Shown: positions 9,571 through 21,936, counted from the first letter of the stretch. The stretch: 64,000 nt of DNA from Orobanche coerulescens (GCA_033398695.1 CM065815.1:105056501-105120500), one strand, 5' to 3'. Numbers and translations: made by a program. Notes: generated from the sequence alone by a model not told the origin.

Positions 9571-11522
9571 TGTTGGGATTCGATGCCTAAATCGAAGGCC
9601 CTGCGGAAGCGGTAAAATGAAAATTAATTCGATCCGAATCCCTATGAGGATCGATCTAGCTACATATATACGAATAAAACACAAGAGATATAGAACCTCA
9701 CCCTTGTAGTCCGTTGATTAAATGGATTTCTTCTCTTGAGCTATTCCCCAAGCTTTAGATTGATCTCTACGAATCCAATCCACTCCAAGCCCTTGGATGA
9801 TCCAACGTACCGGAGAAATGAACGGAACGACAATCAACTTGCTATCCTCCAAGGATACGGCTAGAGCTAGGTGATGAAGCTTTCTTATCAAGATTACAAC
9901 ACTCTAAGTCTTTAATCTTTATCTCTCTATCTCACAAATATTTTCTCCAAGAAAATATATGAATGTATGAAGAAGATGATGAATATTATGAAGCCTTTTG
10001 TAAACAATTTCCTCTCTCTTTTCTTCTCTCAAAAATATGAGATCATATGTAGGCAAAAGAGATTTGGTCTTCACATATATTCTCATCATATCTCTCCATT
10101 CCACATACCTTTTAACAAAATCACCCAAGGTGATATTTTGTCCCCTTGATTGGTCACAAGGATTGAACCACACCAAGTGAAGACCATGACCAATTGAGGG
10201 GTAGGTGATTGGGGCGTCCATCTAGAAGGTGTCGGACGAGTTCGGTCCGTTTCGGACTCCCGTGAGTCCAAACAGATAAATTCCGATTCCGTTCCTATAT
10301 ATTTATATTGATTAATTAATCATATCAAATACATAATAACATAATTAATTTCTCCAAGAAATAATTATATTCATGAATTAAATTAATCACCCAGTAATAT
10401 ATTTAATTCATTAGGCCGTAAATCAATTTATCCAATAAATCGATTTAGACATCCAATGTCCCAAATTAAATATTAAATATCTAATATTCATAATGAGATA
10501 ATAAGATCGGTTCATTCCGTCATAAATCCTATTGCGCGACTCAATAGGCCCGTCTCAGTCAGCAATGGGAGGAACCAAAGAGTAGTAGCACCACCTAGCC
10601 AGCCTGGCGGCCTACACTGTACCCCAACTGAGAACGAATGATCGGGATCATTCAAGAACCATTCTATCGTGAATACCAGTATACGTATAAACCCTTATTT
10701 CAAATGTCCCGATCAAGTTATAGGGACACGGTCAGTCAAACCCTATCTGTACTTGACGCTATGCATGCGTTAATGCAAATCGAGATCATCGATCTCTCGT
10801 GTATCCAAAACAACTAGCTCCAATGCTTTGGCCAAAGACTTATGATCTCATCTGCCAATAACCGCATAGGACATATAACCCGCTCACTAACGGGAGAAAG
10901 AATTCTATCTTGGTATTCAGTAGGACCTGCTACTTGCCCATCAAGATGCGCGTCGAGGTTGACCCCCGCCTCCCAGTTTATAGGGTCGAACTACTCTAAT
11001 GAAAATCTTGACATCACAAGCACATCCCTACTAAATCCTCAAGTCGAAGGTTCACGAATACCTATCACAACCTTTCGATTGCGTCATTGACTGTCCCAGA
11101 GTGATATCCATGTGACGAATCGAGGGTGAGTCGGTTCGAGTATACGAATCCAATTAGCATACCTATAATGTGTGCTCCCACTAACCATTAGTGTTCGACA
11201 GGCACTCTCCATGTCAAAGAACACGTCATACAAGTCTTCACATAAACTTAACGTCCAGTCAAGTTTCATCGACTTGCTAACGATTAAGTATATGAGCTAT
11301 AAACCTTTCCAGTGCCGACCCCCTTATCCAATAAGTAGTGGAACGTTTTGCTCTCAAATACACGGACTAGTTTCAATATATATATTTACGAGTTAGGAAT
11401 CCCAGTAACTACCACTAAATAAAGAAACTTCCATTGCCTTATATTAATGGTTTACATAATTACAAGTACAATGCCCTCACTCAATCATCCTCTGAGTGGC
11501 ATTTGAGGGCATACTCCCAACA
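9571..11522 (-). mobile_element. CopA 3' LTR (about 1.95 kb)
   Basis: On the minus strand the LTR starts TGTTGGGAGTATGCC... at 11522 and ends ...CGAATCCCAACA at 9571, the same termini as the CopB LTRs. A minus-strand TATA-like sequence lies at about 10296-10308, at the position equivalent to the TATA at 17270 and 43461 in CopB. The flank at 9566-9570 is ACACC. The partner duplication is lost because CopA lacks its 5' LTR. Confidence 0.92.
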
Positions 11523-12634
11523 ATCTCCTACTTGCACTCAATGCCACACACTATGGTATCTAATACCCATGTTCTCCAGATGATGCTCTAAGCTAATCTG
11601 AGAAAGTGGCTTGGTCAGTAGATCAGCGACGTAGTCGGCTGACTCTACTCTATGCATCACAATGTATCTCTTTGCGAACAAATGCTCTTACGGGATGATA
11701 CTCTCTCAATATGTTTGGTACTTTTGTGCAACCTCGGCTCCTAGTCCTGTGCTACCACTCTGGCATAACAGCACAAGGTGTCACGATAAGTTTACCTAGT
11801 AACTTCTTAACCCTTGCTTTGGAGGCCTCCGAGGCCGCTTTATACTCAGCCTAACTGGTGGGATCAGCAGTCGCACTATACTTGGCACTATGCCATGATA
11901 CTGCTCCTCCATTAAGAGTAAATGTATCGAAAAGTAGACATAGAATCATCTTTCTATCCTTGGAAGTCCAATACAGTGAATCCCATCACATTCAGTTCTC
12001 CACCACCATATATAAGAACCAGATCTCTAGTCCTTATAAAGTACTTGAGAACGTTCTTTATGGCGGTCTAATGTTCCCGAACTGGGTTAGCCCGAAACCT
12101 ACTTACCACGCTCCCAGCATGTGCAATGTCAGGTCTCGTACACAATAAAGCATATGTAAGGCAACCCACTACCAATCATATGGTATATAACTCATTTCCT
12201 TTCATTGTTCCTCACTATGAAGACACATCTTCAAAGGTGAGTTTTATTCCATGTCGCATCGGAAGGAACCCTCTTTAAGATCTTTATCTATATAGAGGGC
12301 TTAGGAAAACTTGTCATTCTCTTCGATCTATCCTAGTAGAGCCGAATCCTAAGAATATAGGTTTCTTCTCCCAAGTCTTTCATGGAGAAATTACTCGGAA
12401 GCTAAGCTTTCACAGAACTGCGCATTCCCACATCATTTCCTATTAGTAGAATGTCATCTACATATAGTACTAAGAATACGATCTTGCTCCCACTAACCCT
12501 CTTGTATACACAAGGTTCCTCTTTAGTTTGCACGAAGTCAAAACTCTTTGACTGCCTCATCAAACGAAGGTCCCAACTACATGAAGACTGCTATAGTCCA
12601 TTTCATGGAGTCTACATCCACCATTGCTAGGTCA
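11523..12634 (-). pseudogene. CopA reverse transcriptase (N-terminal part deleted) and RNase H
   Basis: On the minus strand this piece begins with the MVDVDSMKW-like linker before RT. It then jumps (at about 12575-12605) to the segment normally found near the end of the RT palm, followed by EEPCVYK and the YVDDILLIGND active-site block (about 12480-12440). The usual fingers and first half of the palm, roughly 200 codons in relatives, are absent. Several stops and frameshifts follow. The RNase H tail stops at 11538, and a purine tract (11523-11534) borders the LTR. The same deletion is present in CopB. Confidence 0.85.
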
Positions 12635-14998
12635 TTAGTCGCGGGTCGGTCTATTGTTTATCACCTGGAACCTCGTGGAAACCCAGTTCCGCCAAGTGCA
12701 TAAACTATACCTCTCAGGTAAATGAGACACCCTACTAGACCTACGAGGTGGTTGTACTTGTGTTTCAGAAGGCTCGGTTCCATTTTCTTCCACAGGTGTC
12801 TCCCGAGGAGTTTCATTGTATTCTTCTAAAGAAATACTTCTTCCTGCTCCGCCTTCCTGAATGAACTCATCTTCCAGGAAGTGTGCTTGTAAAGCAACAA
12901 CAATCTTTCGATCTTCGAGCATGTAGAATAGATATCCCATCGTCCCAGACGGGAACCCAATGAAATGTCCCTTCGCGGACCTAGCTTCCAACTTCTCCAC
13001 CTTAGTCTTCTTGACATAGGCGGGACATCCCCAAATCCTAATATGATTAAGACTTGGTTTCCTGCCCTCCCACATCTCATGTGGAGTTTTAGGAACGGAT
13101 TTGGAAGGACATCTGTTCAAGATGTAAGCGGCAGTTAGGAGTGTATACCCCCACAGGTAAATCGGTAAGTCAGTATAGCCCAGCATGGAACGGACCATGT
13201 TCAACAAGGTCCGGTTCCTTCTTTCTGACACACCATTTAACTGAGGAGTACCTGGAGGTGTTAGTTGTGAAACTATTCCATGTTCCTTAAGGAACTCATC
13301 AAACTCCATACTCATATACTCGCCACCTCGGTCCGACCGAAGTGCTTTGATATGATTACCAGTTTGTTTCTCGACTAGGGCCTTGAATTCCTGGAATTTC
13401 TCAAAGGCCTCGGATTTATGTTTCATTAAGTATACATAACCATACCTAGTATGATCATCCGTAAACGTAATGAAATATTGATATCCATCACGTGCTGCTT
13501 CTAAAGTACCACATACGTCGGCATGGATTAATCCCAGTTTATCAGCGGCTCTTTCAAAAGCCCCTGTGAAGGGGGACTTAGTCATTTTGCCTTTAAGGCA
13601 AGATTCACAAGTAGGAAAGGGATCCGATCCCAATGGACTCATAAGTCCATCTTTTTCCATCTTGTAAACTTTGGTCTGACCAACATGACTAAGTATAAGA
13701 TGCCATTTCCAAACTTGATTGGTTTCATCCATACCACGTTTTCTAGTCATAGTATTCACAACTACTGTGTTGCTGAGATTTAGATGATACAATCCATTTA
13801 ACAATGTAGCAGTACCCACTAGTTTATTTCTGAAATAAATTTTGCAGGAACCATCACCAATGAAAAATGAAAAGCCTTTTCGGTCCATGACCGGAATGGA
13901 TACAATGTTTTTGTGCCCCTTGGGCAAAACAAGTACATCTTCTAAAGTCAAAACAAAGCTGGATTCTAAACCCAAAAGAAGTGATCCTATGTCGGTCGCC
14001 TTGACACTATTCCCAGTTCCGACTGTGATCAACACTTCTCCAGCTCCAAGCTTCCTACTTTGTTCCAGATCCTGATTCACGGTACAAAAATGAGAATTAG
14101 CACCAGAATCCAGTATCCAGGAAGTAGAAAATACAGTAGCAGAACAATTTGTTTCCAAAACTAAAAGTTCTGTACCTGAAGTGCCATGAAGAATCGGACA
14201 GTCTCGAGCCCAATGGCCCAGCTCACCACACTTGAGACAAGCATCTTTCTTCTTCTTGCCTTTTGGAACCATCGGGGACTTGCCCTTTCCTTTAAGGTCC
14301 TTAACTTGTAGTCCAGTCTGCTTCTTGGTCTTTTTCTTCTTATTCTTAGACTTCCGAAGTCCAGAAAAAATCACAAGGGCAGACTCCTTCATCCGCGGAG
14401 TCTTCATCTGAGACTGAGTGGTCACCAGTTTGTTCATTAGCCCAGCTAAATTACACGCAATCTCATTGTAGTTGAAGTTCATAACAAACTGTGAGAAGGA
14501 ATCAGGGAAAGACTGTAAGATAAGGTCGGTTTGGAGAGGAGTATCCATTTTAAAATCAAGAGCCTCCAATCTCTCGATCATGGATATTATTTTGAGGACG
14601 TGTTCCCCAACCTTCTCACCTTCCTTCATCCTTGCACCGAACAGTTGCTTGGATATCTCATATGTAGCAGTTCTGCTGTGCTCACCATGAAGCTCGGTTA
14701 AGTGAGATAGAATCTGCCTAGCAGAAGTCATTTTCTCATGAGCTCTCTGAAGCTCATTAGACATGGAAGCCATCATATAAGCACGGACTTTCACGTCATC
14801 CTTAACCCACTTTTCGTGGTTTTCAATCTCTTCCTTATTGGCTCGGGTCCGCACAGGAGGTGCTGGAATGTCCATCTCCAAGACGTATCCCAGTGCCTCT
14901 ATACTGAGGACAATCATCAGATTGCAGAGACAATCCACAAAGTTAGGTCCCATCAAGGTGTTCTTTTCGAGTAGAATTGCGAGTGGATTCATTGTCAT
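12635..14998 (-). CDS. CopA Gag-protease-integrase polyprotein, 787 codons open
   Basis: The ATG at 14998 is the first in frame, and CopB starts at the same place. Residues 1-230 are copia Gag (UBN2-type). A zinc knuckle, CLKCGELGHWARDC, is at 254-267. The protease active site, WILDSGA, is at 294-300 with Asp 297. The GAG-pre-integrase HHCC comprises His 433, His 438, Cys 464 and Cys 467. The integrase has Asp 494, Asp 556 and Glu 592, a D-D-35-E spacing. RIWGCPAYVKKTK and an EEYNETPRETP linker follow. The frame stops at residue 787 at the start of the RT region, so no RT is translated. The gag-to-integrase part looks intact, so it could in principle give Gag and integrase, but reverse transcription would have to come from another element. 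Confidence 0.93.
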   Translation of the reverse strand: MTMNPLAILLEKNTLMGPNFVDCLCNLMIVLSIEALGYVLEMDIPAPPVRTRANKEEIENHEKWVKDDVKVRAYMMASMSNELQRAHEKMTSARQILSHLTELHGEHSRTATYEISKQLFGARMKEGEKVGEHVLKIISMIERLEALDFKMDTPLQTDLILQSFPDSFSQFVMNFNYNEIACNLAGLMNKLVTTQSQMKTPRMKESALVIFSGLRKSKNKKKKTKKQTGLQVKDLKGKGKSPMVPKGKKKKDACLKCGELGHWARDCPILHGTSGTELLVLETNCSATVFSTSWILDSGANSHFCTVNQDLEQSRKLGAGEVLITVGTGNSVKATDIGSLLLGLESSFVLTLEDVLVLPKGHKNIVSIPVMDRKGFSFFIGDGSCKIYFRNKLVGTATLLNGLYHLNLSNTVVVNTMTRKRGMDETNQVWKWHLILSHVGQTKVYKMEKDGLMSPLGSDPFPTCESCLKGKMTKSPFTGAFERAADKLGLIHADVCGTLEAARDGYQYFITFTDDHTRYGYVYLMKHKSEAFEKFQEFKALVEKQTGNHIKALRSDRGGEYMSMEFDEFLKEHGIVSQLTPPGTPQLNGVSERRNRTLLNMVRSMLGYTDLPIYLWGYTLLTAAYILNRCPSKSVPKTPHEMWEGRKPSLNHIRIWGCPAYVKKTKVEKLEARSAKGHFIGFPSGTMGYLFYMLEDRKIVVALQAHFLEDEFIQEGGAGRSISLEEYNETPRETPVEENGTEPSETQVQPPRRSSRVSHLPERYSLCTWRNWVSTRFQVINNRPTRD

Positions 14999-16044
14999 AT
15001 TGAGAGTTATGTCTGCATTAAGTATAACAGATTAATTAGTGACTCATTTAATTATGTTCTGAGTATAGAATTAAGGTCTTTTCTATTCTTATTACCTAGC
15101 TCCCACTATTTTTATCGGAACAACACACTCCCATGTGAAATCCGGAAGTATCGTCGCACTACTTCATAGTGGTGACTGAGTTCTTTATAAATCTTAATAG
15201 AGGGCAACCGAACAGGTTTCTAGTCTATTAATTTTCATAAAGTGGTGTCCAACACCAACCCATCTAATGGATGATTCGATCTTCTTTTTCCCCTTGTTCA
15301 CTCCCCTCAACCTATACGGTTTCTATGGTTTGTGAACAAGTTAAGTTTATACCATCGACGCAAATCAGTTTCACAATTGAATCTTATCCGGCAACTTATT
15401 AGGTTTCTAGGGATAAAATTTGCTCCAACCGAAGGCATCCAATGCGATCCCAGTAATTTATCCGTCCTCCCCGAACGACTACCCCGATAACTCGGAACCA
15501 TAGCACATCCGGTTTGGATTTCAATTTCCCAAAAACTCGATGGAGGGAAGGAAAACCTTGAAACCTTATAAAATTAATAATTTGTTGTGGGAGAATTTTC
15601 GCGATTAACGTTACACTTTGCACATTAATCATTTAAGCACGTTTGTGGCATTCATACAATATAAAACAACCCTTCACAACCTAGTTGCTACCAACATGTG
15701 GTTCATGGACCGTTCCGAGAAAACAAAAACTCCATAATCTAATTACAAGTCTTCGTCTTGAATCTTCATCTTCTCAAAACGGATCTTCCTCCGGTCTTCG
15801 TCATTACATATAAATTTTACATTGAAAATTGCATCATAGATACAAATATTTCTAGTAAAATAAATAGGCTCAAAACGGCCTTTACAACCCAATCGAATAA
15901 AACGAACGATTCAGAAACTAAGTCCACGAACCACATCCCCATTCAAAAGCATTCATCTAATAAATACTAAATAAATGGAAAGCATAGAGATACATTGATA
16001 CAATCAACACCACGAACCGATCCAATTGATTCACACAATTGGTA
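14999..16044 (-). other. CopA 5' leader, truncated
   Basis: About 1.05 kb of non-coding leader upstream of CopA gag matches the CopB leader (18620-19651) in inverted orientation. It breaks at 16044, before the primer-binding site and 5' LTR, where it is joined head-to-head to the CopB LTR. No protein is supported. Confidence 0.85.
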
Positions 16045-18029
16045 AGGATGATTGACTAAGGGCATTGTGCTTGTAATTATGTAAATCACTAATATAAGGC
16101 AATGGATGTTTCTTTATTTACTGGTAGTTACTGGCATTCCTAACTTGTAAATATACATATAGAAACTAGTCTGTGTATTTGAGAGCAAAACGTTCCACTC
16201 CTTATTGGATAAGGGGGTTGGCACTGGAAAGGTTTATAGCTCAAATACTTAATCGTTCGCAAGTCGATGAAACTTGACTGGGCGTTAAATTTATGTGAAG
16301 ACTTGTATGACGTGTTCTTTGACATGGAGAGTGCCTGTCGAACACTAATAGTTAGTGGGAGCACACATTATAGGTATGCTAATTGGATTAGTATACTCGA
16401 ACCGACTCACCCTCGATTCGTCACACGGATTTCACTCCGGGACAGTCAATGACGGAATCGGAAGGTTGTGATAGGTATTCATGAACCTTCGACTTGAGGA
16501 TTTAGTAGGGATGTGCTTGTGACGTCAAGATTTTCATTAGAGTAGTTCGACCCTATAAACCGGGAGGCGGGGATCAACCTCGACGTGCATCTTGACGGGC
16601 AAGTAGCAGGTCCTACTGAATACCAAGATAGAATTCTTTCTCCCGTTAGTGAGCGGGTAATATGTCCTATGCGGTTATTGGCAGATGAGATCATAAGTCT
16701 TTGGCCAAAGCATTGGAGCTAGTTGTATTAGATACACGACAGCTCGATGATCTCGATTTCCATTAACGCATGCATAGCGTCAAGTACAGATAGGGTTTGA
16801 CTGACCATGACCCTATAACTTGAACAGGACATTTGAAAGAAGGGTTTATACGTTTACTGGTATTCACGACATAATGGTTCTTGAATGATCCCAATCATTC
16901 GTTCTCAGTTGGGGTACGGTGTAGGCCGCTAGGTTGGCTAGGTGGTGCTACTACTCTTTGGTTCCTCCCATTGCTGACTGAGACGAACCTACCGAGTCGT
17001 GCAATAGGATTGACGACGGAATGAATCGAGCTTATTCTCTCATTATTAATATTAGATATTGGATATCTAATTTATTGGACATTGGATGTCTAATTGAAAT
17101 TGGGACATTGGATGTCTAAATTGATTTATTGGATAAATTGATTTACGGCTTAATGAATTAAATAAATTACTGGGTGATTAATTTAATTCATTGATATAAA
17201 TATTTCTTGCAGAAATTAATTATATTATTATGTATTTGATATAATTAATTAATTGGATTAATTGATTGTTATAAATACATCGGAACGGAATCAGAGTTTA
17301 TCTGTTTGGACTCACGGGAGTCCGAAACGAACCGAACTCTTCAATTCCCTTCTAGATGGACGCCCCACCCATCTCACCTCCATGTGAGTCCTCTTGTCTA
17401 CATCATGATGTTTGGAATATCATTTCGTCAAGGGGACAAGTATCATGATCTTTATTAGGTGGGAATTTTATTTGTGAGATGAAGAATATGTGGTGAAGAC
17501 TTGACATATCTCAAAAAAAGCCTCACTCCTTATTATTGCTACGGTGGAGAGAGTTTTCAAGAGAGAGAAAATGGTTTTCTCATATGGTCTTCAACATCTT
17601 CAATTTTCTTAGAGAATTGTTGAGAGAGAAATAGAGAGAAAAAGATTAAACACTTAGAGTGTAATAATCTTTATATTCAAGCTCCTATAATGTTGTTCTA
17701 GCTGTATCCTTGGAGGATAACGAGATTTAGTCGTTCCGATCGTTTCTCTGGCACGTGGCAAGTAGAGACGCGGTACTTTCGGCGTTGGATCATCCAAGGG
17801 CTTGGAGCGGATTGGATTCGTAGAGATCAATCTAAATCTTGTGGAATAGCTCAAGAGAAGGATACCATTTATGCAACGGACTACAAGGGTATGTTTTCTC
17901 GTAACTCTTGTGTTTCGTTTATATATTCGTATATACGTAGCTCGATCGATCCTCGTAGGGATTCAGATCGAATTAATTTTCATTTTACCGCTTCCGTTTG
18001 GCCTTCGATTTAGGCACCGAATCCCAACA
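16045..18029 (+). mobile_element. CopB 5' LTR lacking its first 31 bp
   Basis: The sequence from AGGATGATTGACTAAGGG matches the CopB 3' LTR from 42236 onward; the terminal TGTTGGGAG and about 31 bp are missing at the junction with CopA. The LTR ends CGAATCCCAACA at 18029, one base before the primer-binding site. A TATA box, TATAAATAC, lies at 17270-17278, matching TATAAATACA at 43461 in the 3' LTR. Confidence 0.92.
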
Positions 18030-18030
18030 G

Positions 18031-18042
18031 TGGTATCGGAGT
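18031..18042 (+). other. CopB primer-binding site
   Basis: TGGTATCGGAGT follows the LTR end by one base. It matches the usual plant initiator-Met-tRNA site TGGTATCAGAGC at most positions and would prime minus-strand DNA synthesis. Confidence 0.85.
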
Positions 18043-19651
18043 GTAGGTCTTGCGATCGTATATATGATATTAGTATTTGGAATGCTTGATTAGATGGTGA
18101 ATGATTTGGAATCATTTTAGTCATAATCGTGGTACATGTTTTACGTTCGTTGTAGTTATATTTTTCGTAAGTTTATGTATAAATATAAATCTTTATTTCT
18201 TGGAAATATGATTTATATTGAAGATATGAATGTTGGAAAATATAGATATTGGATATCCAATTGAAAAACTAGCCCCGAATTGCCGTTGGACGGCCCGGGA
18301 GTGGTCCGGAAGCAGGGGGCCGCGGCCCAGGGCTGTTGCAGCCCGCATACTACCTTTCTGGACTGGGGACCGCGGTCCAGGGCTGCTGGGCAGCCCTGCA
18401 TGCTGCCTGGTGGCGTTTCGGGCGCGGTTCAGCCCATTTCGGACCCGTTTTGGGCTTGTTTGCTTCGTGTATTCTTAAAAATTATTTCCCATATTTTAAA
18501 TTGGATTTAATATGATTAAAATTATTTATGGTATTTCATTTTATAATGGAAAATTGATTTATTGGAATACTTGTGATCGACCAAATTATTTTGAACGTTT
18601 TCATATTACCGATTGTGTGAATCGATTGGATCGGTTCGTGTTGTTGATTGGATCAATGTAACTCTATGCTTTCCATTTATTAAGTATTTATTAGATGAAT
18701 GCTTTTGACTGGGGATGTGGTCCGTGGACTTAGTTTTGAATCGTTCGTTTTATTCGATTGGGTTGCAAAGGCCGTTTTGAGCCTATTTATTTTACTAGAA
18801 ATATTTGTATCTAGGATGCAATTTTCAATGTAAAATTTATATGTAATGACGAATACCGGAGGAAGATCCGTTTTGAGAAGACGAAGATTCAAGACGAAGA
18901 CTTGTAATTAGATTACGGAGTTTTTGTTTTTTAGGAACGGTCCATGAACCACATGTTGGTAGAAACTAGGTTGTGAATGGTTGTTTCATATTGTATGAAT
19001 GCCACAAACGCGCTAAAATGATTAATGTGCAAAGTGTAACGTTAATCGCGAAAATTCTCCCACAACAAATTATTAAGTTTATAAGGTTTCAAGGTTTTCT
19101 TTCCCTCCATCGAGCTTTCGGGAAATTGAAACCCAAACCGGATGTGCTATGCTTCCGAGTTATCGGGGTAGTCGTTCGGGGAGGACAGATAAATTACAGG
19201 AAGCGCATTGGATGCCTTCGGTTGGAGCAAATTTTATCCCTAGAAACCTGATAGGTTCCCGGATAAGATTCAATTGTGAAACTGGTTTGCGTCGATGGTA
19301 TAAACTTAACTTATTCACGAACCATAGAAACCGTATAGGTTGAGGGGAGTGAACAAGGGGAAAAAGAAGATCGAATCATCCATTAGATGGGTTGGTGTTG
19401 GACACCACTTTATGAAAATTAATAGACTAAAAACCTGTTCGGTTGCCCTCTATTAAGATTTATAAAGAACTCGATCACCACTATGAAGTAGTGGGACGAT
19501 ACTTCCGGTTTTCAGATGGGAGTGTGTTATTCTGATAAAAATATTGGGAGCTAGGTAACTAGAATAGAAAAGACCTTAATTCTATACTCAGAACATAATT
19601 GAACGAGTCACTAATTAATCTGTCGTACTTAATGCAGACATAACTCTCAAT
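18043..19651 (+). other. CopB 5' leader
   Basis: About 1.6 kb of non-coding sequence lies between the primer-binding site and gag. The part from 18620 is the inverted counterpart of the CopA leader. A GC-rich island with paired palindromes lies at 18270-18460. No protein is supported. Confidence 0.8.
18317..18397 (+). repeat. Two tandem palindrome-plus-hairpin units in the CopB leader
   Basis: Unit 1 has the 12-bp perfect palindrome GGGCCGCGGCCC (18317-18328) and then the hairpin GGGCTG-TTG-CAGCCC (18330-18344). Unit 2, 50 bp later, has GGACCGCGGTCC (18367-18378) and AGGGCTGC-TGG-GCAGCCCT (18379-18397). The palindromes differ at paired positions that keep the symmetry. The rest of the leader is AT-rich. 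Confidence 0.85.
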
Positions 19652-21936
19652 ATGACAATGAATCCACTCGCAATTCTACTCGAAAAGAACACCTTGATGG
19701 GACCTAACTTTGTGCATTGGCTCTGCAATCTGATGATTTTCCTCAGTATAGAGGCACTGGGATACGTCTTGGAGACGGACATTCCGGCGCCTCCAGTTCG
19801 GACAAGAGCCAATCAGGAAGAGATCGAAAACCACGAAAAGTGGGTTAAGGATAACCTAAAAGTCCGTGCATACATGATGGCTTCTATGTCTAATGAGCTT
19901 CAGAGAGCTCATGAGAAAATGACTTCTACTAGGCAGATTCTATCCCACTTAACCGAGCTTTATGGTGAGCACAGCAGAGCTGCTATATATGAGATATCCA
20001 AGCAACTGTTCGGTGCAAAGATGAAGGAAGGTGAGAAGGTTGGGGAACACGTCCTCAAAATGATATCCATGATCGAGAGATTCGAGGCTCTTGATTTTAA
20101 AATGGATACTTCTCTCCTAATCGACCTTATCCTACAGTCTCTCCCTGATTCCTTGTCACAGTTTGTTATGAACTTCAACTGCAATGAGATTGCGTGTAAT
20201 TTAGCTGGGCTAATGAACAAACTTGTGACCGCTCAGTCTCAAATGAAGACTCCGCGAATGAAGGAGTCTGCTCTTGTGATTTCTTCTGGACCTCGTAGGT
20301 CTAAGAATAAGAAGAAAAAGACCAAGAAGCAGACTGGACCACAAGTTAAGGACGTTAAAGGTAAGGGCAAGGCCCCGATGGTTCCGAAGAACAAGAAGAA
20401 GAAGGATGCTTGTCTTAAGTCCGGTGAGCTGGGCCACTGGGATAGAGACTGTCCGATTCTTCATGGCGCTTCAGGTACAGAACTTTTAGTTTTGGAAACA
20501 AATTGTTCTGCTACTGTATTTTCTACTTCCTGGATACTAGATTCTGGTGCTAGTTCTCATATTTGTACTGTGAATCAGCATTGGGAACAAAGTAGGATGG
20601 TTGGAGCTGGAGAAGTTATGATCACAGTCGGAAGCGGGCATAGTGTCGAGGAGACCGACATAGGATCACTTGTTTTGGGTTTAGAATCTGTCTTTGTTTT
20701 GACTTTAGAAGATGTACTTGTTTGTCCCAAGGGGCACAAAAACATTGTATCCATTCCGGTCATGGAGCGAAAAGGCTTTTCATTTTTCATTAGTGATGGT
20801 TCCTGCAAAATTTATTTCAGAAATAAACTAGTAGGTACTGCTACATTGTTAAATGGATTGTATCATCTAAATCTCAGCAACAAAGTAGTTGTGAATACTA
20901 TGACTAGAAAACATGGTAGGGATGAAACCAATCAAGTTGTGAAATGGCATCTTAGACTTGGTCATGTTGGTCAGACCAAGGTTTACAAAATGGAAAAATA
21001 TGGACTTATGGGTCCATTGGGATCGGATCCCTTTCCTACTTATGAATCTTGCCTTAAAGGCAAAATGACTAAGTCCCCCTTCACAGGGACTTTTGAAAGA
21101 GCCACTGATAAATTGGGATTAATCCATATCGACATATGTGGTGCTTTGGAAGCAGCACGTGACAGATATCAATATTTCATTACGTTTACGGATGATCATA
21201 CTAGGTATGGTTATGTATACTTAATGAAACATAAATCCGAGGCGTTTGAGAAATTTCAGGAATTCAAGGCCCTAGTCGAGAAAAAAACTGCTAATCATAT
21301 CAAAGCACTTCGGTCGGACCGAGGTGGCGAGTATATCAGTACGGATTATGACGAGTTCCTTAAGGAACATGGAATAGTTTCACAACTAACACCTCCAGGT
21401 ACTCCTCAGTTAAATGGTGTCTCAGAAAGAAGGAACCGGACCTTGTTGAACATGGTCCATTCCATGATGGGCTATACTGACTTACCGATTTACCTGTAGA
21501 GGTATACACTCCTAACTGCTGCAAATATCTTGAACAGTTGTCCTTCCTAATCCATTCCTAAAACTCCACATGAGATGTGGGAGGGCAGGAAACCAAGTCT
21601 TAATGACATTAGGATTTGGGGATGTCCCGCCTATGTCTTTAAGACTAAGGCGGACAAGTAGGAAGCTAGGTCCGTGCGGAGACTTTTCATTAGATTCCCA
21701 TATGAGACGATGGGTTATCTATTATACATGCCCAAAGATCAAAAGATCGTTGTTGCTTTGCATGCACACTTCCTGGAAGTAGAGTTCATTCAGAAAGGCA
21801 GAGCACGTAAAAATATTTCTTTGGAAGAATACAATGAAACTCCTCAGGAGACACCTGCGCAAGAAAAATGGAACCGAACCTTCTATAACACAAATACAAC
21901 CACCTCGTAGGACAAGTAGGGTGTCTCAGTTACCTA
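19652..21936 (+). pseudogene. CopB Gag-protease-integrase, broken by stops
   Basis: The frame is open from the ATG at 19652 to a stop at 21497-21499 (615 codons) and is collinear with CopA. Gag is residues 1-230. The zinc knuckle at 254-267 reads CLKSGELGHWDRDC, with Ser in place of the second Cys. The protease motif is WILDSGAS, and the integrase has Asp 494, Asp 556 and Glu 592. After the stop the homology continues through ILNSCPS, RIWGCPAYV and EEYNETPQETP with further stops. It ends at 21936, where LD1 is inserted in the integrase-RT linker; the gene resumes at 41012. The premature stop and the altered knuckle suggest CopB is more decayed than CopA. Confidence 0.93.
21932..21936. other. 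LD1 target-site duplication, left copy (ACCTA)
   Basis: ACCTA precedes the LD1 LTR start; ACTTA follows its end at 41007-41011. One base differs. The uninterrupted site is visible in CopA at about 12710, as a minus-strand TTACCTGAGAGGTATAG context. Confidence 0.8.

Noticed and set aside
18213..18510. Overlapping GC-rich open frames on both strands in the CopB leader
   Set aside because: Explained by the GC-rich palindromic island, which lacks stop codons by composition.
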